A DNA stretch of 64,000 bases from Aminobacterium colombiense DSM 12261. GTDB taxonomy: Bacteria > Synergistota > Synergistia > Synergistales > Aminobacteriaceae. Below, piece by piece: positions 50,500 to 60,912 of the stretch. The stretch covers positions 62,001 through 126,000 of the forward strand of contig NC_014011.1 in NCBI RefSeq assembly GCF_000025885.1, in the 5' to 3' direction. The translations under genes were made by a program, and so were the position numbers. Position 1 is the stretch's first letter. Each line of letters begins with the position of its first letter. Under the pieces are notes generated by a model. It had not been told where the DNA came from. It was given only the letters and a program-made list of their open reading frames with translations, and made no database searches.

Positions 50500-52959
50500 T
50501 TTTGCAACGCCTTACGACATCAGAGGTTACATCACCGTCGAGAATGTGCAGCACAAAACAACTTGTGCCGGTGCTCAACGCCTTACGGCATCAGAGGTTA
50601 TATCACAAGGAACCCTTTTTACCCATGCCGACATGAGCCAGTGCTCAACGCCTTACGGCATCAGAGGTTATATCACTTTGATAAGGTTTTGATGTATGCA
50701 GGAACACATCCGGTGCTCAACGCCTTACGGCATCAGAGGTTATATCACATCCTGCCAACCAGAGGATGAAATGTATTCTATTTGTGCTCAACGCCTTACG
50801 GCATCAGAGGTTATATCACTTTGTGCGAGAGATATCCTTTCCTGCATTCCAGAGTGCTCAACGCCTTACGGCATCAGAGGTTATATCACTTATTTGTTCG
50901 CGTGGCGTTAGGACTTCCTCGTATAGTGCTCAACGCCTTACGGCATCAGAGGTTATATCACGAGCGGTTCCAGTATTGCTCTTCTCTTGCTGAGCGGTGC
51001 TCAACGCCTTACGGCATCAGAGGTTATATCACATCAAAACAGCCTCCCTATCAAAACACCCCTGCAGTGCTCAACGCCTTACGGCATCAGAGGTTATATC
51101 ACATACTCTCCTTGCCGCTCTTAAGGCTGCTGGACTGTGCTCAACGCCTTACGGCATCAGAGGTTATATCACTGTTTGGGAAGAGTTGCGGTTGATAGTG
51201 GTCAGCTGTGCTCAACGCCTTACGGCATCAGAGGTTATATCACCTGTTAGTGATTCCAACCAATTCCCCCACCACTGGTGCTCAACGCCTTACGGCATCA
51301 GAGGTTATATCACAAAATTATTAGCGTAGAAAATAACATAATGAGCTTGTGCTCAACGCCTTACGGCATCAGAGGTTATATCACTCTATAGGTGGCGACA
51401 TTACTCCATTTGTTCCACGTGTGCTCAACGCCTTACGGCATCAGAGGTTATATCACATGGAATGCAGGCAGGCGAAGCCGCGGGAAAAAGGTGCTCAACG
51501 CCTTACGGCATCAGAGGTTATATCACCAGATAAAGAGAGACTGCCCTTTTTGTAAACTCCAAGTGCTCAACGCCTTACGGCATCAGAGGTTATATCACAA
51601 CGCGTGGACAACCTCACGGTAAATCAGGCAAAAGAGTGCTCAACGCCTTACGGCATCAGAGGTTATATCACCTGCCGATAAAACTCGTGATTTTGGTGTA
51701 TTGCAGTAGTGCTCAACGCCTTACGGCATCAGAGGTTATATCACGTAATTAACATCTACGTCTTTTACTTTTCCACCTGGTGCTCAACGCCTTACGGCAT
51801 CAGAGGTTATATCACGAAGAAAACAGGCATGAGGCATATTTGCTTTATTGTGCTCAACGCCTTACGGCATCAGAGGTTATATCACATCTCACTCATATTT
51901 ATGAATAAAACCATTGACTTTTTGTGCTCAACGCCTTACGGCATCAGAGGTTATATCACTCCATCAAGGCTGACATCGCAACCCTTAAAAAGTTGTGCTC
52001 AACGCCTTACGGCATCAGAGGTTATATCACAAATATGTTTCTATATTCCCTTCCTTGGGGTCCCTGGTGCTCAACGCCTTACGGCATCAGAGGTTATATC
52101 ACATTTACAAAAGTTCGCTTCTATCTTCAACTGCACGTGCTCAACGCCTTACGGCATCAGAGGTTATATCACCTCATTTGAGAGAAAAGATCCACTACAC
52201 CCTGTGTGTGCTCAACGCCTTACGGCATCAGAGGTTATATCACAAGTAAACCGGTATTTTTTTCATAAAATCACCCTCGTGCTCAACGCCTTACGGCATC
52301 AGAGGTTATATCACTTCAGATTCTCAAGCGCACGGACTTCGTTGATAGAGTGCTCAACGCCTTACGGCATCAGAGGTTATATCACACGCCCACAAGCACA
52401 TATTTCAGGAATTGCGCTTTGTGCTCAACGCCTTACGGCATCAGAGGTTATATCACGTGGTAGGCAATTTCCCAGAACACCAGAGTATTTTGTGCTCAAC
52501 GCCTTACGGCATCAGAGGTTATATCACCGAAGCTGTCTACAAAGGGCTCATCGCTGCCTAGGTGTGCTCAACGCCTTACGGCATCAGAGGTTATATCACT
52601 TTCAGGTGTTTCTTCAAGTCCAATTTGCCCTTCAAGTGCTCAACGCCTTACGGCATCAGAGGTTATATCACCTGGGGGAGCGAGTAGATACAGGGGGGGC
52701 CATCTAGTGCTCAACGCCTTACGGCATCAGAGGTTATATCACATTGTCAGAGGCTGTGGAGCAAACTTTGCAAAAGGCAGTGCTCAACGCCTTACGGCAT
52801 CAGAGGTTATATCACATAGCTGAGGATTTCAGATCTCAAGTCCCCGTACGGTGCTCAACGCCTTACGGCATCAGAGGTTATATCACATAGTTCCCCAGTA
52901 AGCCCTTTCGCCTGCTGGCTGATGTGCTCAACGCCTTACGGCATCAGAGGTTATATCAC
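50500..52959 (-). CRISPR. CRISPR array, 35 repeats of 36 bp
   Basis: A 36-bp repeat (on the plus strand starting GTGCTCAACGCC and ending TTATATCAC) recurs from 50571 to 52959, 34 copies that look identical, separated by 34 spacers of about 33-37 bases. A 35th copy at 50500-50535 is degenerate in its first five bases and at two further sites. Decay at the left end means that is the old, leader-distal end, so the array is transcribed leftward like the cas operon. In that orientation the repeat ends GTTGAGCAC, giving an eight-base 5' handle after Cas6 cleavage, and holds a short stem GCC-GTAA-GGC. No spacer was recognised as matching elsewhere in the window. Confidence 0.97.
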
Positions 52960-53214
52960 TCCGTCTATTGGAATCACCGTTCCTGCAAGCGTTTGTTTCT
53001 TCTCCTTTCATGATGGAAGCTGAATAGCTTTATAATTTAGTTCTCTCTGGTTTTTTTACCTAAGGTATCCGATGTCACCCCTTAGAATTAGTAGGTTATA
53101 GTATTTCTCATGCACTTTTAGACTTTTATAAGTTGTCCTTTTCTAGTTCTTATAAGGGATTGAAGGAAGTGCACCTTTAAAAAAATAATTTCAAAAGAAG
53201 GTGCTTGAATCATT
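52960..53214 (-). promoter_or_regulatory. CRISPR leader
   Basis: AT-rich, non-coding DNA between the end of cas2 and the first complete repeat. This is the expected place for the leader that drives array transcription and spacer acquisition. AGCACCTT and AAGGTGC (about 53168-53204) form an inverted repeat just past cas2 with a T-rich loop, possibly a terminator of the cas operon. Confidence 0.65.
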
Positions 53215-53499
53215 TTATAGTACAATCCATTTTTCGGGTTCATCAGGCCAAGCATTTTCTCCATTTCGCATCCTTAGTCGAGAAATGCATTTTTCACAAA
53301 GCTCTGTTATGAGGAGGCCATCTTCTGCTGTTGTACATTTACTAAGTTTCCATCGAAGATGTTCTAGCCCTCTTTCGTTGAGATGAAGACGAAATACGCT
53401 GTATTGAATGCGTTGACCATAGCCTTCCATAAGTTTCGCAACCTTGCGAAGCCGTTTTTCATTTCGGATGTCGTAAGAAATAATAAACCATTTTTTCAT
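53215..53499 (-). CDS. cas2: CRISPR-associated protein Cas2
   Basis: 94-residue ferredoxin-fold adaptation protein. The start at 53499 (MKKWFIISYDIRNEKRLRKV) is behind GGGGGAAGGG and gives the usual Cas2 length; the acidic residue in SYDI is the conserved metal site. It partners the Cas4/Cas1 fusion encoded just upstream. Last gene of the operon, next to the leader. Confidence 0.93.
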   Translation of the reverse strand: MKKWFIISYDIRNEKRLRKVAKLMEGYGQRIQYSVFRLHLNERGLEHLRWKLSKCTTAEDGLLITELCEKCISRLRMRNGENAWPDEPEKWIVL

Positions 53500-53515
53500 C
53501 AGCCCTTCCCCCTGG

Positions 53516-55165
53516 TTATCGAATTCTGGAGCGAGCGTAAAGGCCTGGAGCATCAGTCCATTCCTTTTCCAAGAGACGGACTTCAAGTTCCATAGCTCTT
53601 TGCCATGAAAGGGAGTATTCTAGTACAGGATGTTTCCACTTTTCCTGAATACGACGTTCAAAGAGAATTAAAGCTTTTTTTCGCCCTTCGTTTGAGAGCC
53701 AAACTTTTTCTTTTGTTGCTGAAAAATCGCTTTCTGGATTCCATTGTTTGCGATTTATGGATGCTATGGTTGTAATGTCCCAGACCGGGACTCTGAATAG
53801 TTCGATGATATCCATGGCCAATGGGTGGGCACTTGAGCGAGGAGAGTGGAGAAAACCGAAAGCTGGCTCAAGTCCTACTACAATTATACTTTGTATGATT
53901 GCACGGTAGAGCATAGAGTACCCAAAGCTCAGAATGGCATTGAATCGATCTTTTGGGGGACGTCTAGTTCTTCCGGAAGGGATCATTTCGGGAGGAACGT
54001 CTTTGCTCAGTATTTTGGGTATTAAAGAAAAGTACAGGTGGGCAGCATTTCCTTCTATGCCACGCAGTATGTCAACACCTTCCGCAGCAGGGATTGCTTT
54101 TAGTAACGAGCGCATTTCGTTAAGGCCCTTTTCCATTTCGGAGTCTCGTTCTTTGCCTCGGGTTGATCGGAGGAGAAAACGGAGTTGACTTTCGACTTTA
54201 GCCAAAACAGTGCGTCGGGCGAGCTTGAGGCACTGCCCTGGATTGATAAGGGCTTGATATTGCCTGATTCTCCTTTGAACAGGACCAGGACCGGGGACAA
54301 AACTACCAAGGTGTGTTCCGCCTCCGGTGTACCAGTGAAGATGGATTCCTTTGTCGGAGCAAAGACGGAGTGCTTGTGTGGTAACCTGGGCATTCCCGTG
54401 AATGGTTATGGAATGAAGGTTTCCAGAAGGTATTTTTTGTGGTGGAGTATCACTTTCTTCCAGCTTAAAACTCTCGCCACTTCTCCCGATGCGAGTGCTG
54501 TGGCCAGTTACATGGAGTGCTGCCCCTTCTATTTCTTGAGGGAAGAGGCGTATAGGTTCCCATTCTGGAGTTCGAGAGAATCTTTCTTCTTCAGGGAGGC
54601 AAACAGGTGCTAAGGAGCAGCGAAGGCATTTGCGCGGGGAATCAGAGATAGGAGGACGTTCTGTTCTTTGGCGAAGAGTTTGCGCTCTCTGAATCGCATT
54701 ATAAACCTTTTCCCTGTTTTCATTTGAGAGCTTAATGGTGATGGTTGTGTTTGTCCCATGATATCGAATTCTTGCTTCTTGAAGCTCTCGTCCAAAATAT
54801 TCTTCAAGAAGGAGGGCATATGCTGTAACCTGAACGATGTCAGTTTCCCAGGCTTGAGGTTCCTCGCCTTTTCTCAGCACGGGTTTCCCCTTTTTATGTT
54901 CATAGGGTACCCAATTTCCGTTCCTGTGCCTGATAGCATCAGCCTTTCCTGTAAGTCCAAGAGTTTCGCTAGAAAGGAAGAAGGAGCGGAATTCCTCCCC
55001 TTCTTCCTTGGCCAGTTCCTCGTGGAGAGTTCTTCCCGCATAGACACTTGCATCTGCTATGCGAATTTCCTCTACTTCCTCTAAGTAAAAAAGACGTTCG
55101 CAATAAAGCAGAGCATGAAGAGAGCTTATGCGCAGGAGAGCTTCATTTTCTGACGTTATAGTCAA
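53516..55165 (-). CDS. cas4-cas1: Cas4/Cas1 fusion protein
   Basis: A 549-residue fusion for spacer acquisition. Residues about 1-205 are Cas4 (LYCERLFYLEE first Cys, GLTGKADAIR, VPYEHKKGK nuclease motif, and CLRCSLAPVC for the Fe-S cluster). Residues about 215-549 are Cas1, with the metal ligands in DILRGIEGNAAHLYF (Glu), GFLHSPRSSAHPLAMDIIE (His and Asp). The start is a TTG at 55165 whose GGAGG lies seven bases upstream within cas5, and it overlaps the cas5 stop (TTGA). Fusions of this kind are known in the MYXAN and I-G type loci. Confidence 0.94.
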   Translation of the reverse strand: MTITSENEALLRISSLHALLYCERLFYLEEVEEIRIADASVYAGRTLHEELAKEEGEEFRSFFLSSETLGLTGKADAIRHRNGNWVPYEHKKGKPVLRKGEEPQAWETDIVQVTAYALLLEEYFGRELQEARIRYHGTNTTITIKLSNENREKVYNAIQRAQTLRQRTERPPISDSPRKCLRCSLAPVCLPEEERFSRTPEWEPIRLFPQEIEGAALHVTGHSTRIGRSGESFKLEESDTPPQKIPSGNLHSITIHGNAQVTTQALRLCSDKGIHLHWYTGGGTHLGSFVPGPGPVQRRIRQYQALINPGQCLKLARRTVLAKVESQLRFLLRSTRGKERDSEMEKGLNEMRSLLKAIPAAEGVDILRGIEGNAAHLYFSLIPKILSKDVPPEMIPSGRTRRPPKDRFNAILSFGYSMLYRAIIQSIIVVGLEPAFGFLHSPRSSAHPLAMDIIELFRVPVWDITTIASINRKQWNPESDFSATKEKVWLSNEGRKKALILFERRIQEKWKHPVLEYSLSWQRAMELEVRLLEKEWTDAPGLYARSRIR

Positions 55166-55842
55166 TAAATCACCTCCACCCATGCTCCTGAAGGTATTTC
55201 ACTGATTCTTTCTTTTGTCGGAGCGAAAAGAGCTGTCCGAGTTTTCGACATGTCTTCCCTGTCAATTGTGATGGTAAACCTATTAATACGTTGTTTATCT
55301 AATTCGATCAATGGTTCTTCTAAACAGCAATACCAGTATGCAGGAAGAGAAGGTGTTGTTTCTTCAATTCGATCTAGAATAAATGAATTGTCGCCTAAAA
55401 AAGGAAGTCCGTATTTTCTTTGAGTTTTTCCCTCAAGGCTGTTTCGCAGTTTTTCTTCAAAATCAGGAGAATCTATGGCGATGATGGCATCAATGCCCGA
55501 AAGAAAAGCTCTCGTTACGGGGAGAATGTTGTATTTGCTTCCTTTTGTGAAAGGCTTCCATTCTTTTCTCGTTGTTCCCACGGGGTAGTTGTGGAGTTGT
55601 TGCAAAATTTCCTGTTGCTCGGGGAATTTAATTGCGCCGATTGCCAGTTTTATCGGGGGAAGGCCTTTTTGTATGAGGGTAGTACCGTTCTTTCCTTCTC
55701 CTCCACGCATCTCCACGCCAGCAATGTTCAGCAGCAGTCCGAATGCTGCTGAAGGAGTGATAAAGTCTATGGTAGGGCGAAAGCTGCCTGTCGCAAAATG
55801 GCGAAAGGTTGCGAAGGGAGCCGTTACACGAAGACGAATCAT
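55162..55842 (-). CDS. cas5: CRISPR-associated protein Cas5 (DevS/Cmx5-like)
   Basis: 226-residue RAMP protein that caps the 5' handle of crRNA in the Cascade complex. The N-terminal MIRLRVTAPFATFRHFATGSF block and TPSAAFGLLLNIAGVE are Cas5 features. It begins five bases after cas7 and overlaps the Cas4/1 start. In the MYXAN subtype this position is DevS. Confidence 0.88.
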   Translation of the reverse strand: MIRLRVTAPFATFRHFATGSFRPTIDFITPSAAFGLLLNIAGVEMRGGEGKNGTTLIQKGLPPIKLAIGAIKFPEQQEILQQLHNYPVGTTRKEWKPFTKGSKYNILPVTRAFLSGIDAIIAIDSPDFEEKLRNSLEGKTQRKYGLPFLGDNSFILDRIEETTPSLPAYWYCCLEEPLIELDKQRINRFTITIDREDMSKTRTALFAPTKERISEIPSGAWVEVIY

Positions 55843-55847
55843 GGCTT

Positions 55848-56768
55848 TTATCCGAACGCGCGGTTGCCCGCCATCTCTAAAATTTTCCCCGCATTGCGAT
55901 TTAGAGTTGTTCCTTTCTCCAATAGGGCGTTTTGTTTAATTTCATTCATATCGCAGACAATTTTACCCCCGATGAGAAACTCAGAACCAGGTAGATTGTC
56001 ATGGAGAATGCCTTCCATTATTTCAGGGAATGTGTGTGTTCCGTTTTCTTCTGTTTTGAATCCATAAGTATCGTATCCTGCAGCAAGCTTGTGTGTCATG
56101 CGAATAATGATACTTGATGGAGCCATATCGAAAAGGCTACGTGCGTGATTTCCTGCGACTCCACCGAGTTGTCCTATGACAGAGAGAAGAGTCTTTGTCC
56201 ACTCTGCTTTTTCTTTGCAATCCTCAAGGTTGAGTGCAAAGGGGTACTGAAAAGAGGTAAATATTGTTTCTCTGTGAAGAAGTTGCGATGAGTCCGCATT
56301 TTTCCAAGGACTTTCTAAATGCTGAGGAGACTGAGTAAAAACAGTGTCATGCCTATATGGTTCGAGAGCTACTGCCAGGTTCATGCGCAAAACGGAGTCG
56401 CGTTTAAAGGTAAAAAGTGTTACGTCACGTCCTTTTTCTTTGATTTCTTTTTTAATCTTTTCCCGGTCCTTTTTGCCAGCGGCAATAAGCCATCCCATGA
56501 AAAAGTCGTCGGCATAAACGTTTGCATCGGGATAGTCCTCAAATTTGACAGCAAGTTGCTCTTCATCATGTAACCTACTTCGGTTGCACGGAAGTCCCAT
56601 ACTACGCAAGCCTTCGCGAATAGCATTTCTCATTGATTCGGGAGACACTATGGCATACTGTAGACGTCCTTTGGTGATTTTTTGGAGAATAGCACGATTT
56701 TCAGCTGATTCTCCACGATAGTTTGCACTGGGAGCAGCGTTTGTTAACACAGTTGCAAATAAATTCAT
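55848..56768 (-). CDS. cas7: CRISPR-associated protein Cas7 (DevR-like)
   Basis: 306-residue backbone subunit of the crRNA complex. MNLFATVLTNAAPSANYRGE starts at an ATG with GGAGGAAGG in front, preferred over an in-frame ATG 18 bases earlier. SPESMRNAIREGLR and GVAGNHARSLFDMAPSSIIIRMT are Cas7/DevR features. Six copies would coat the spacer. Confidence 0.9.
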   Translation of the reverse strand: MNLFATVLTNAAPSANYRGESAENRAILQKITKGRLQYAIVSPESMRNAIREGLRSMGLPCNRSRLHDEEQLAVKFEDYPDANVYADDFFMGWLIAAGKKDREKIKKEIKEKGRDVTLFTFKRDSVLRMNLAVALEPYRHDTVFTQSPQHLESPWKNADSSQLLHRETIFTSFQYPFALNLEDCKEKAEWTKTLLSVIGQLGGVAGNHARSLFDMAPSSIIIRMTHKLAAGYDTYGFKTEENGTHTFPEIMEGILHDNLPGSEFLIGGKIVCDMNEIKQNALLEKGTTLNRNAGKILEMAGNRAFG

Positions 56769-56793
56769 TGAACCTTCCTCCTTCATGGAAGTA

Positions 56794-58596
56794 TTATTCT
56801 GTTTCTATTTCAGGCTGAGATTGCCTTTCTTTTGGATAATAAACATATGAACATGCAGAAAGAGCAAGCATGGCAAAAAGTTTTATTTTTTCCCGTTCTT
56901 TGGGGTCTACCAAGCTTTTGGCCATAAGAAGATAGTCGTCCTTTCCTTCGTTTTTAAAGTCATTTTTGAGAAATTGAGGAATTGCGCATAGTGTCCCTGT
57001 GAAAAACTCTGCAATATCTGTACCGCTGCGTCCCCGAAGAGCAAGAAAAGCTCCTGTGCATATTTTTTTGAGTTCCGCTAAATAATCTTCGGGATAAGCA
57101 AGAAAACTATCTTCTTTTGTTTGCTCAAGATGAGTTTTCCCGCCGGGGATCTTTATTTTCGGACGACTTTTCAACTCTGAGATGACGAAATTACGTACGA
57201 TGTTTCGGACTTTTGCCGCTAATCGTTCCGTATGGTCTATTAAGTTAGAATTTACACCATTTTCTTCCATTTCTTTCGCCTCCTGTTCGATGTAATATAG
57301 TTTTTGGGCTATTTCTTTAAATTTTTTGTTTATATCCAGTCCGAAAAAGGGGATGTTTCGAGGACTACCTTCTCGAGACCATATGAAAAACTCAGAGGGG
57401 TATGTTTCAAGGATACCCTCCATTCCAACATGCCAATGAGTACCGTTTAATAGATTTCTTATCCGTAGTGTTTTATATAAGAAATTCAGGGGTTTTTTTC
57501 TTCCTCCCGCAGAGACAATGCTGTTATATTCATTCAATATGGGGACACTAACGGGGATTCGAGATGATGAAAGGAGTTTTACAGAATTGCCTTTTTTTGT
57601 CATGTGGTAATATTCAACGCCTTCTACTCTATCGAATACACCTTCTGTTTCCAGGCGACGTCCAGAGATAGCGGAAAGGAATTCCAAACCACTTTCCTCT
57701 GGCAAATCAATGATTGATGATGAGGGGCGAAATGATTTCGTTTCTTTTTCAGGATCATTTTGAAACCATTTTCTGAGTTCTCCTAGATAGGGTTTAATTT
57801 TTGTTATTTCCGGCATGACAAAAACATACCCATTTTCATCCCATTCAACAGAATAAGTGCCCTTATTATCTCTATTCCCCTTCTTTACCATGAAATTTCG
57901 AACAACGAAAAGAGCGCATGCTATGGGAGTAAAGTGTAGAAGGACATTTTCATGTAGCAGCCCTTTGAAAGGGATACCTTCTGCATTGAAGCCTTCAGCA
58001 CCGAGCAAAAGAGAGCCTGCAAGATCTTCAATTCCTCCTTTTTTTCGAATAAGAGAACTCCATAACTTCTCCACAAAGGAACAGGGGTTGTTTTGAACTC
58101 GCTCAGAATAAACTCCTCTGGAAGCAGGTTTTCCCTTGTAGGTTGACCAAAGTGCATCTCGCCAGAGTTCAAGCCGCTTTTTCCCTTCCGGTCCTTCGGA
58201 AAAAAGTCCTTTGAAAAATGAGCCTTTAGGAACTGTGATTTCGTAAACGAATACTCTTTCTGTCTTTTTTTTTCCGTTCTTTTCTACCTCCTTTTCCCGA
58301 ATTTCTATAGGGGATGCTCCAGACCATTTTGATGGACTTTCGACGATGATATTTTCTCCATCGTATAGTTCATCGAAAACAGCTTGGAAACTTTTACGTG
58401 TGAATTGAAATGTCCAGGTTCCATCAATGTTCTCCTTGTATTCTGGTAATGGTGCCATTTCTCTTTCTTCCATGGTTTCAAGTAAAAGAACTAACCCTGC
58501 AAGTCCTGTTTTATGTTGCGCTGATGGAAGGTTATCAAGACTGTATTCCAGTTCCAGAATTGTTTCGTTTTTTTCTTTTGCATTTTTTGTTTTCAC
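56794..58596 (-). CDS. cas8: Cas8-like large subunit (Cmx8/Csx13, DevT-like)
   Basis: 600-residue protein in the slot of the Cascade large subunit. The opening LEYSLDNLPSAQHKTGLAGLVLLLE and the HWHVGMEGILETYPSEFF region near residue 395 resemble the Cmx8/Csx13 (Cas8a1, MYXAN) family. No zinc motif is visible. It would recognise the PAM and recruit Cas3. The assignment rests on these blocks plus the conserved order cas6-cas3-cas8-cas7-cas5. Confidence 0.82.
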   Translation of the reverse strand: MKTKNAKEKNETILELEYSLDNLPSAQHKTGLAGLVLLLETMEEREMAPLPEYKENIDGTWTFQFTRKSFQAVFDELYDGENIIVESPSKWSGASPIEIREKEVEKNGKKKTERVFVYEITVPKGSFFKGLFSEGPEGKKRLELWRDALWSTYKGKPASRGVYSERVQNNPCSFVEKLWSSLIRKKGGIEDLAGSLLLGAEGFNAEGIPFKGLLHENVLLHFTPIACALFVVRNFMVKKGNRDNKGTYSVEWDENGYVFVMPEITKIKPYLGELRKWFQNDPEKETKSFRPSSSIIDLPEESGLEFLSAISGRRLETEGVFDRVEGVEYYHMTKKGNSVKLLSSSRIPVSVPILNEYNSIVSAGGRKKPLNFLYKTLRIRNLLNGTHWHVGMEGILETYPSEFFIWSREGSPRNIPFFGLDINKKFKEIAQKLYYIEQEAKEMEENGVNSNLIDHTERLAAKVRNIVRNFVISELKSRPKIKIPGGKTHLEQTKEDSFLAYPEDYLAELKKICTGAFLALRGRSGTDIAEFFTGTLCAIPQFLKNDFKNEGKDDYLLMAKSLVDPKEREKIKLFAMLALSACSYVYYPKERQSQPEIETE

Positions 58597-58625
58597 TATA
58601 AGCTCCCCTCCTTTCTTATTTTTTG

Positions 58626-60908
58626 TTAGACTAATAGTCCCAAACTTTCTACATATCGTCCCTTTGCGATGTAAAGGTATGAGGGGAGGCCATTCCCTCT
58701 CTCTACACAGTTTTGTGGAGCAGGGAGAATCAGTCCATCAATAGGTTGAAATTGTTTGCGAAGGTTCCAATAATTGTTGATGTTGCTCTCTAGGATTGCG
58801 GAGACAGTGTAGACATCTCCATCTCGTATTCCTCCTCCGAAAGTGAAGGCAAAAGCGTCGGAGTTGAGGAATGGAAGCAGCTTTTCCATTTCCCTGTTTT
58901 GAGGAGAGAATTCTTCTAAAAGAGATTGTAAGTCCTCCTGATTTATAGTTTTATTGTTGATGTTTCGTACAAAGGCTTCAGCAATTTCTATATCCTCTTT
59001 GGAGTAAGGAAGATTTTTTGCAGGAGGGTAGAGAAGGATTCGTCCTCCTTCGCATATTTCAAGATATCTGTTGCATCTTCCCATGCGCTGTATGAGAGAC
59101 GTTACAGGAGCAAACTCAGAAATGAGCAGTGAAGCACTTAAATCGAGACTCATTTCACAGACTTGTGTAGTAATGGCGATCATCGGTTCTGGATCTCGAA
59201 ATTTTTCGATAAGTTTTTTATGCCACTTTTGCCGGTCTTTGAGACGAAATCTACTATGATAGCAAAGTAGATTTTCTGCGAAACTCTCTTGTAATTCCAT
59301 TGCGATTTCTTGGCATCGTTTGACTGTGTTGACAACCCAGAGTACCTTTTCTCCATTTTTATAAGCTTTTAGCGCTTCTTCTAGAGCTTCTTCCTTCTTG
59401 CATTGTTTAACTCGATATCGCATCGCAGAAGCTTTTTCCTTCAGGTCGGGGAAGCTCGCTATGGATTCCGGGAAGATTTTTAATCCGGCTTCACGAAGCT
59501 GATCTAATCTATTGATGGGGAGACTAGCTGTCATGCATAAGGCGGGAACATTAAATTCGCGAAGAAAACCGAGTAAAGCAGAAAAAAGAGTTTGGTCAAA
59601 GCTGTGAATTTCGTCAAACACTACAGCACTGTCAGCGAGAAGTGGCAAGAGACACGATGATCGATAATCATGGCGCATGAAACCAAGAAATTGATCTACA
59701 GTAGCGCTAAAGAGTCTTTTCTGCCATAAACCTACTGCAAAAAGACGGTCGTTAGTAAGAAATTCTTTTTCTGACCGAGGGTCGGGATTATCGAACATTC
59801 CTTGGAGTTCGTAGTTAGAAGTACCGTGTAAAAGAGTTCCGTCTGTTTCTGGGGCCCATGAGACGTAATCCCGGAACCCTTCGGTGGCAGTAGCTCGGGT
59901 GGGGTAGAGAAAGATGAAGCGGCTGATAGGATGGCGTGAAGCGACACCACTGCCCCATTTCCATGCAGCTAGAGTTTTTCCGCTCCCGCAAGGGGCAAGA
60001 AGACAGGTTCGGTCAGGCAGAGTGCTTGAGGCTAGTTGAAATTCTGAGAATAAAAAAGGCTTTTTTTCTCCTGTTGTCTCGATCTGAGTGCATCGAGGAG
60101 CGATAACATCGTACTCAATTTTCTCTTTTGATAGAAGATTATTTTTGTCGAAGGCATTATCTATCCATCTTGTCATAGGGACATCTACTGATTGATTCAT
60201 CTCTCTGGCAAGTCCGGAACCTGCCGCATCAGCGAGAATAAGAGCTGTTCTGACAGCTCGTAATAAGCGTAGTTTTTGTGGCTCTTGGGCGGGGAAAGAA
60301 CGGCGAAGTTCTTTTTCAATGGAATCGAAGTCTAAAGCGATTTTTTCTTCTTTTATGTTTATTCGTTGTGGGATGGCATGGTTGAGGAGGCACGATTCCT
60401 TAGAGTTGAATTCAGAGGAGAAAAGATCAAGAATATCTTGTACCCCGTTAGCTAAAATCTTGATGAGCGGATTGTCATAATCTGAAGAATTAAGAATCCC
60501 TTTTTTCAATTTGAGGTGGTGTCCCATGACGGATGCCCGAATGATATGAAAATCAATTCCTTGAGATTCGATAAACTTTCTGCAAAGCTCTTGGCTGAGA
60601 ATCCAACCACCAAGAAATTCATGCCGAAGGGATTGTGGTGCGTTTCCTTGGAGAGCCTTTTGAAATTGATCGTTTGATTTCCCTATATCGTGAAAAACAA
60701 TCGCTGCTTTCAGGTTTTGAGAGAAATTGAAGAACTCCGTTTCATGGATTTTAAAAAAGGACAACCATTTTTCTCCAAGGTGTTTAGGTTCATGTTCTTT
60801 CCCAAAAAGAGAAAATGAAGCATTAAGTACGTCTTGTGTGTGTTCTAAAAGGGTTTTTTGAATTGTGACGTTGCCTACCGCAATACCCTTTTTTGCCAAG
60901 ATTGTCAT
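58626..60908 (-). CDS. cas3: CRISPR-associated nuclease/helicase Cas3
   Basis: About 760 residues, HD nuclease plus SF2 helicase that shreds target DNA. HD domain: HDIGKSNDQFQKAL at 73-86 and VMGHHLK at 128-133. Helicase: APCGSGKT Walker A at about 305-312, YPTRATATEGF motif Ia, FDEIHSFD motif II, TASLP motif III, QRMGRCNRY motif VI. The start at 60908 is next to the cas6 stop; an in-frame ATG 33 bases earlier, inside cas6, is possible. Confidence 0.93.
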   Translation of the reverse strand: MTILAKKGIAVGNVTIQKTLLEHTQDVLNASFSLFGKEHEPKHLGEKWLSFFKIHETEFFNFSQNLKAAIVFHDIGKSNDQFQKALQGNAPQSLRHEFLGGWILSQELCRKFIESQGIDFHIIRASVMGHHLKLKKGILNSSDYDNPLIKILANGVQDILDLFSSEFNSKESCLLNHAIPQRINIKEEKIALDFDSIEKELRRSFPAQEPQKLRLLRAVRTALILADAAGSGLAREMNQSVDVPMTRWIDNAFDKNNLLSKEKIEYDVIAPRCTQIETTGEKKPFLFSEFQLASSTLPDRTCLLAPCGSGKTLAAWKWGSGVASRHPISRFIFLYPTRATATEGFRDYVSWAPETDGTLLHGTSNYELQGMFDNPDPRSEKEFLTNDRLFAVGLWQKRLFSATVDQFLGFMRHDYRSSCLLPLLADSAVVFDEIHSFDQTLFSALLGFLREFNVPALCMTASLPINRLDQLREAGLKIFPESIASFPDLKEKASAMRYRVKQCKKEEALEEALKAYKNGEKVLWVVNTVKRCQEIAMELQESFAENLLCYHSRFRLKDRQKWHKKLIEKFRDPEPMIAITTQVCEMSLDLSASLLISEFAPVTSLIQRMGRCNRYLEICEGGRILLYPPAKNLPYSKEDIEIAEAFVRNINNKTINQEDLQSLLEEFSPQNREMEKLLPFLNSDAFAFTFGGGIRDGDVYTVSAILESNINNYWNLRKQFQPIDGLILPAPQNCVERGNGLPSYLYIAKGRYVESLGLLV

Positions 60909-60912
60909 GGTA

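Noticed and set aside
50563-52707. Long open frames with recurring LNALRHQRLYH, STPYGIRGYIT or AQRLTASEVIS peptides across the array
   Set aside because: They are the CRISPR repeat read in three frames; no ribosome-binding sites and spacers supply unrelated residues.
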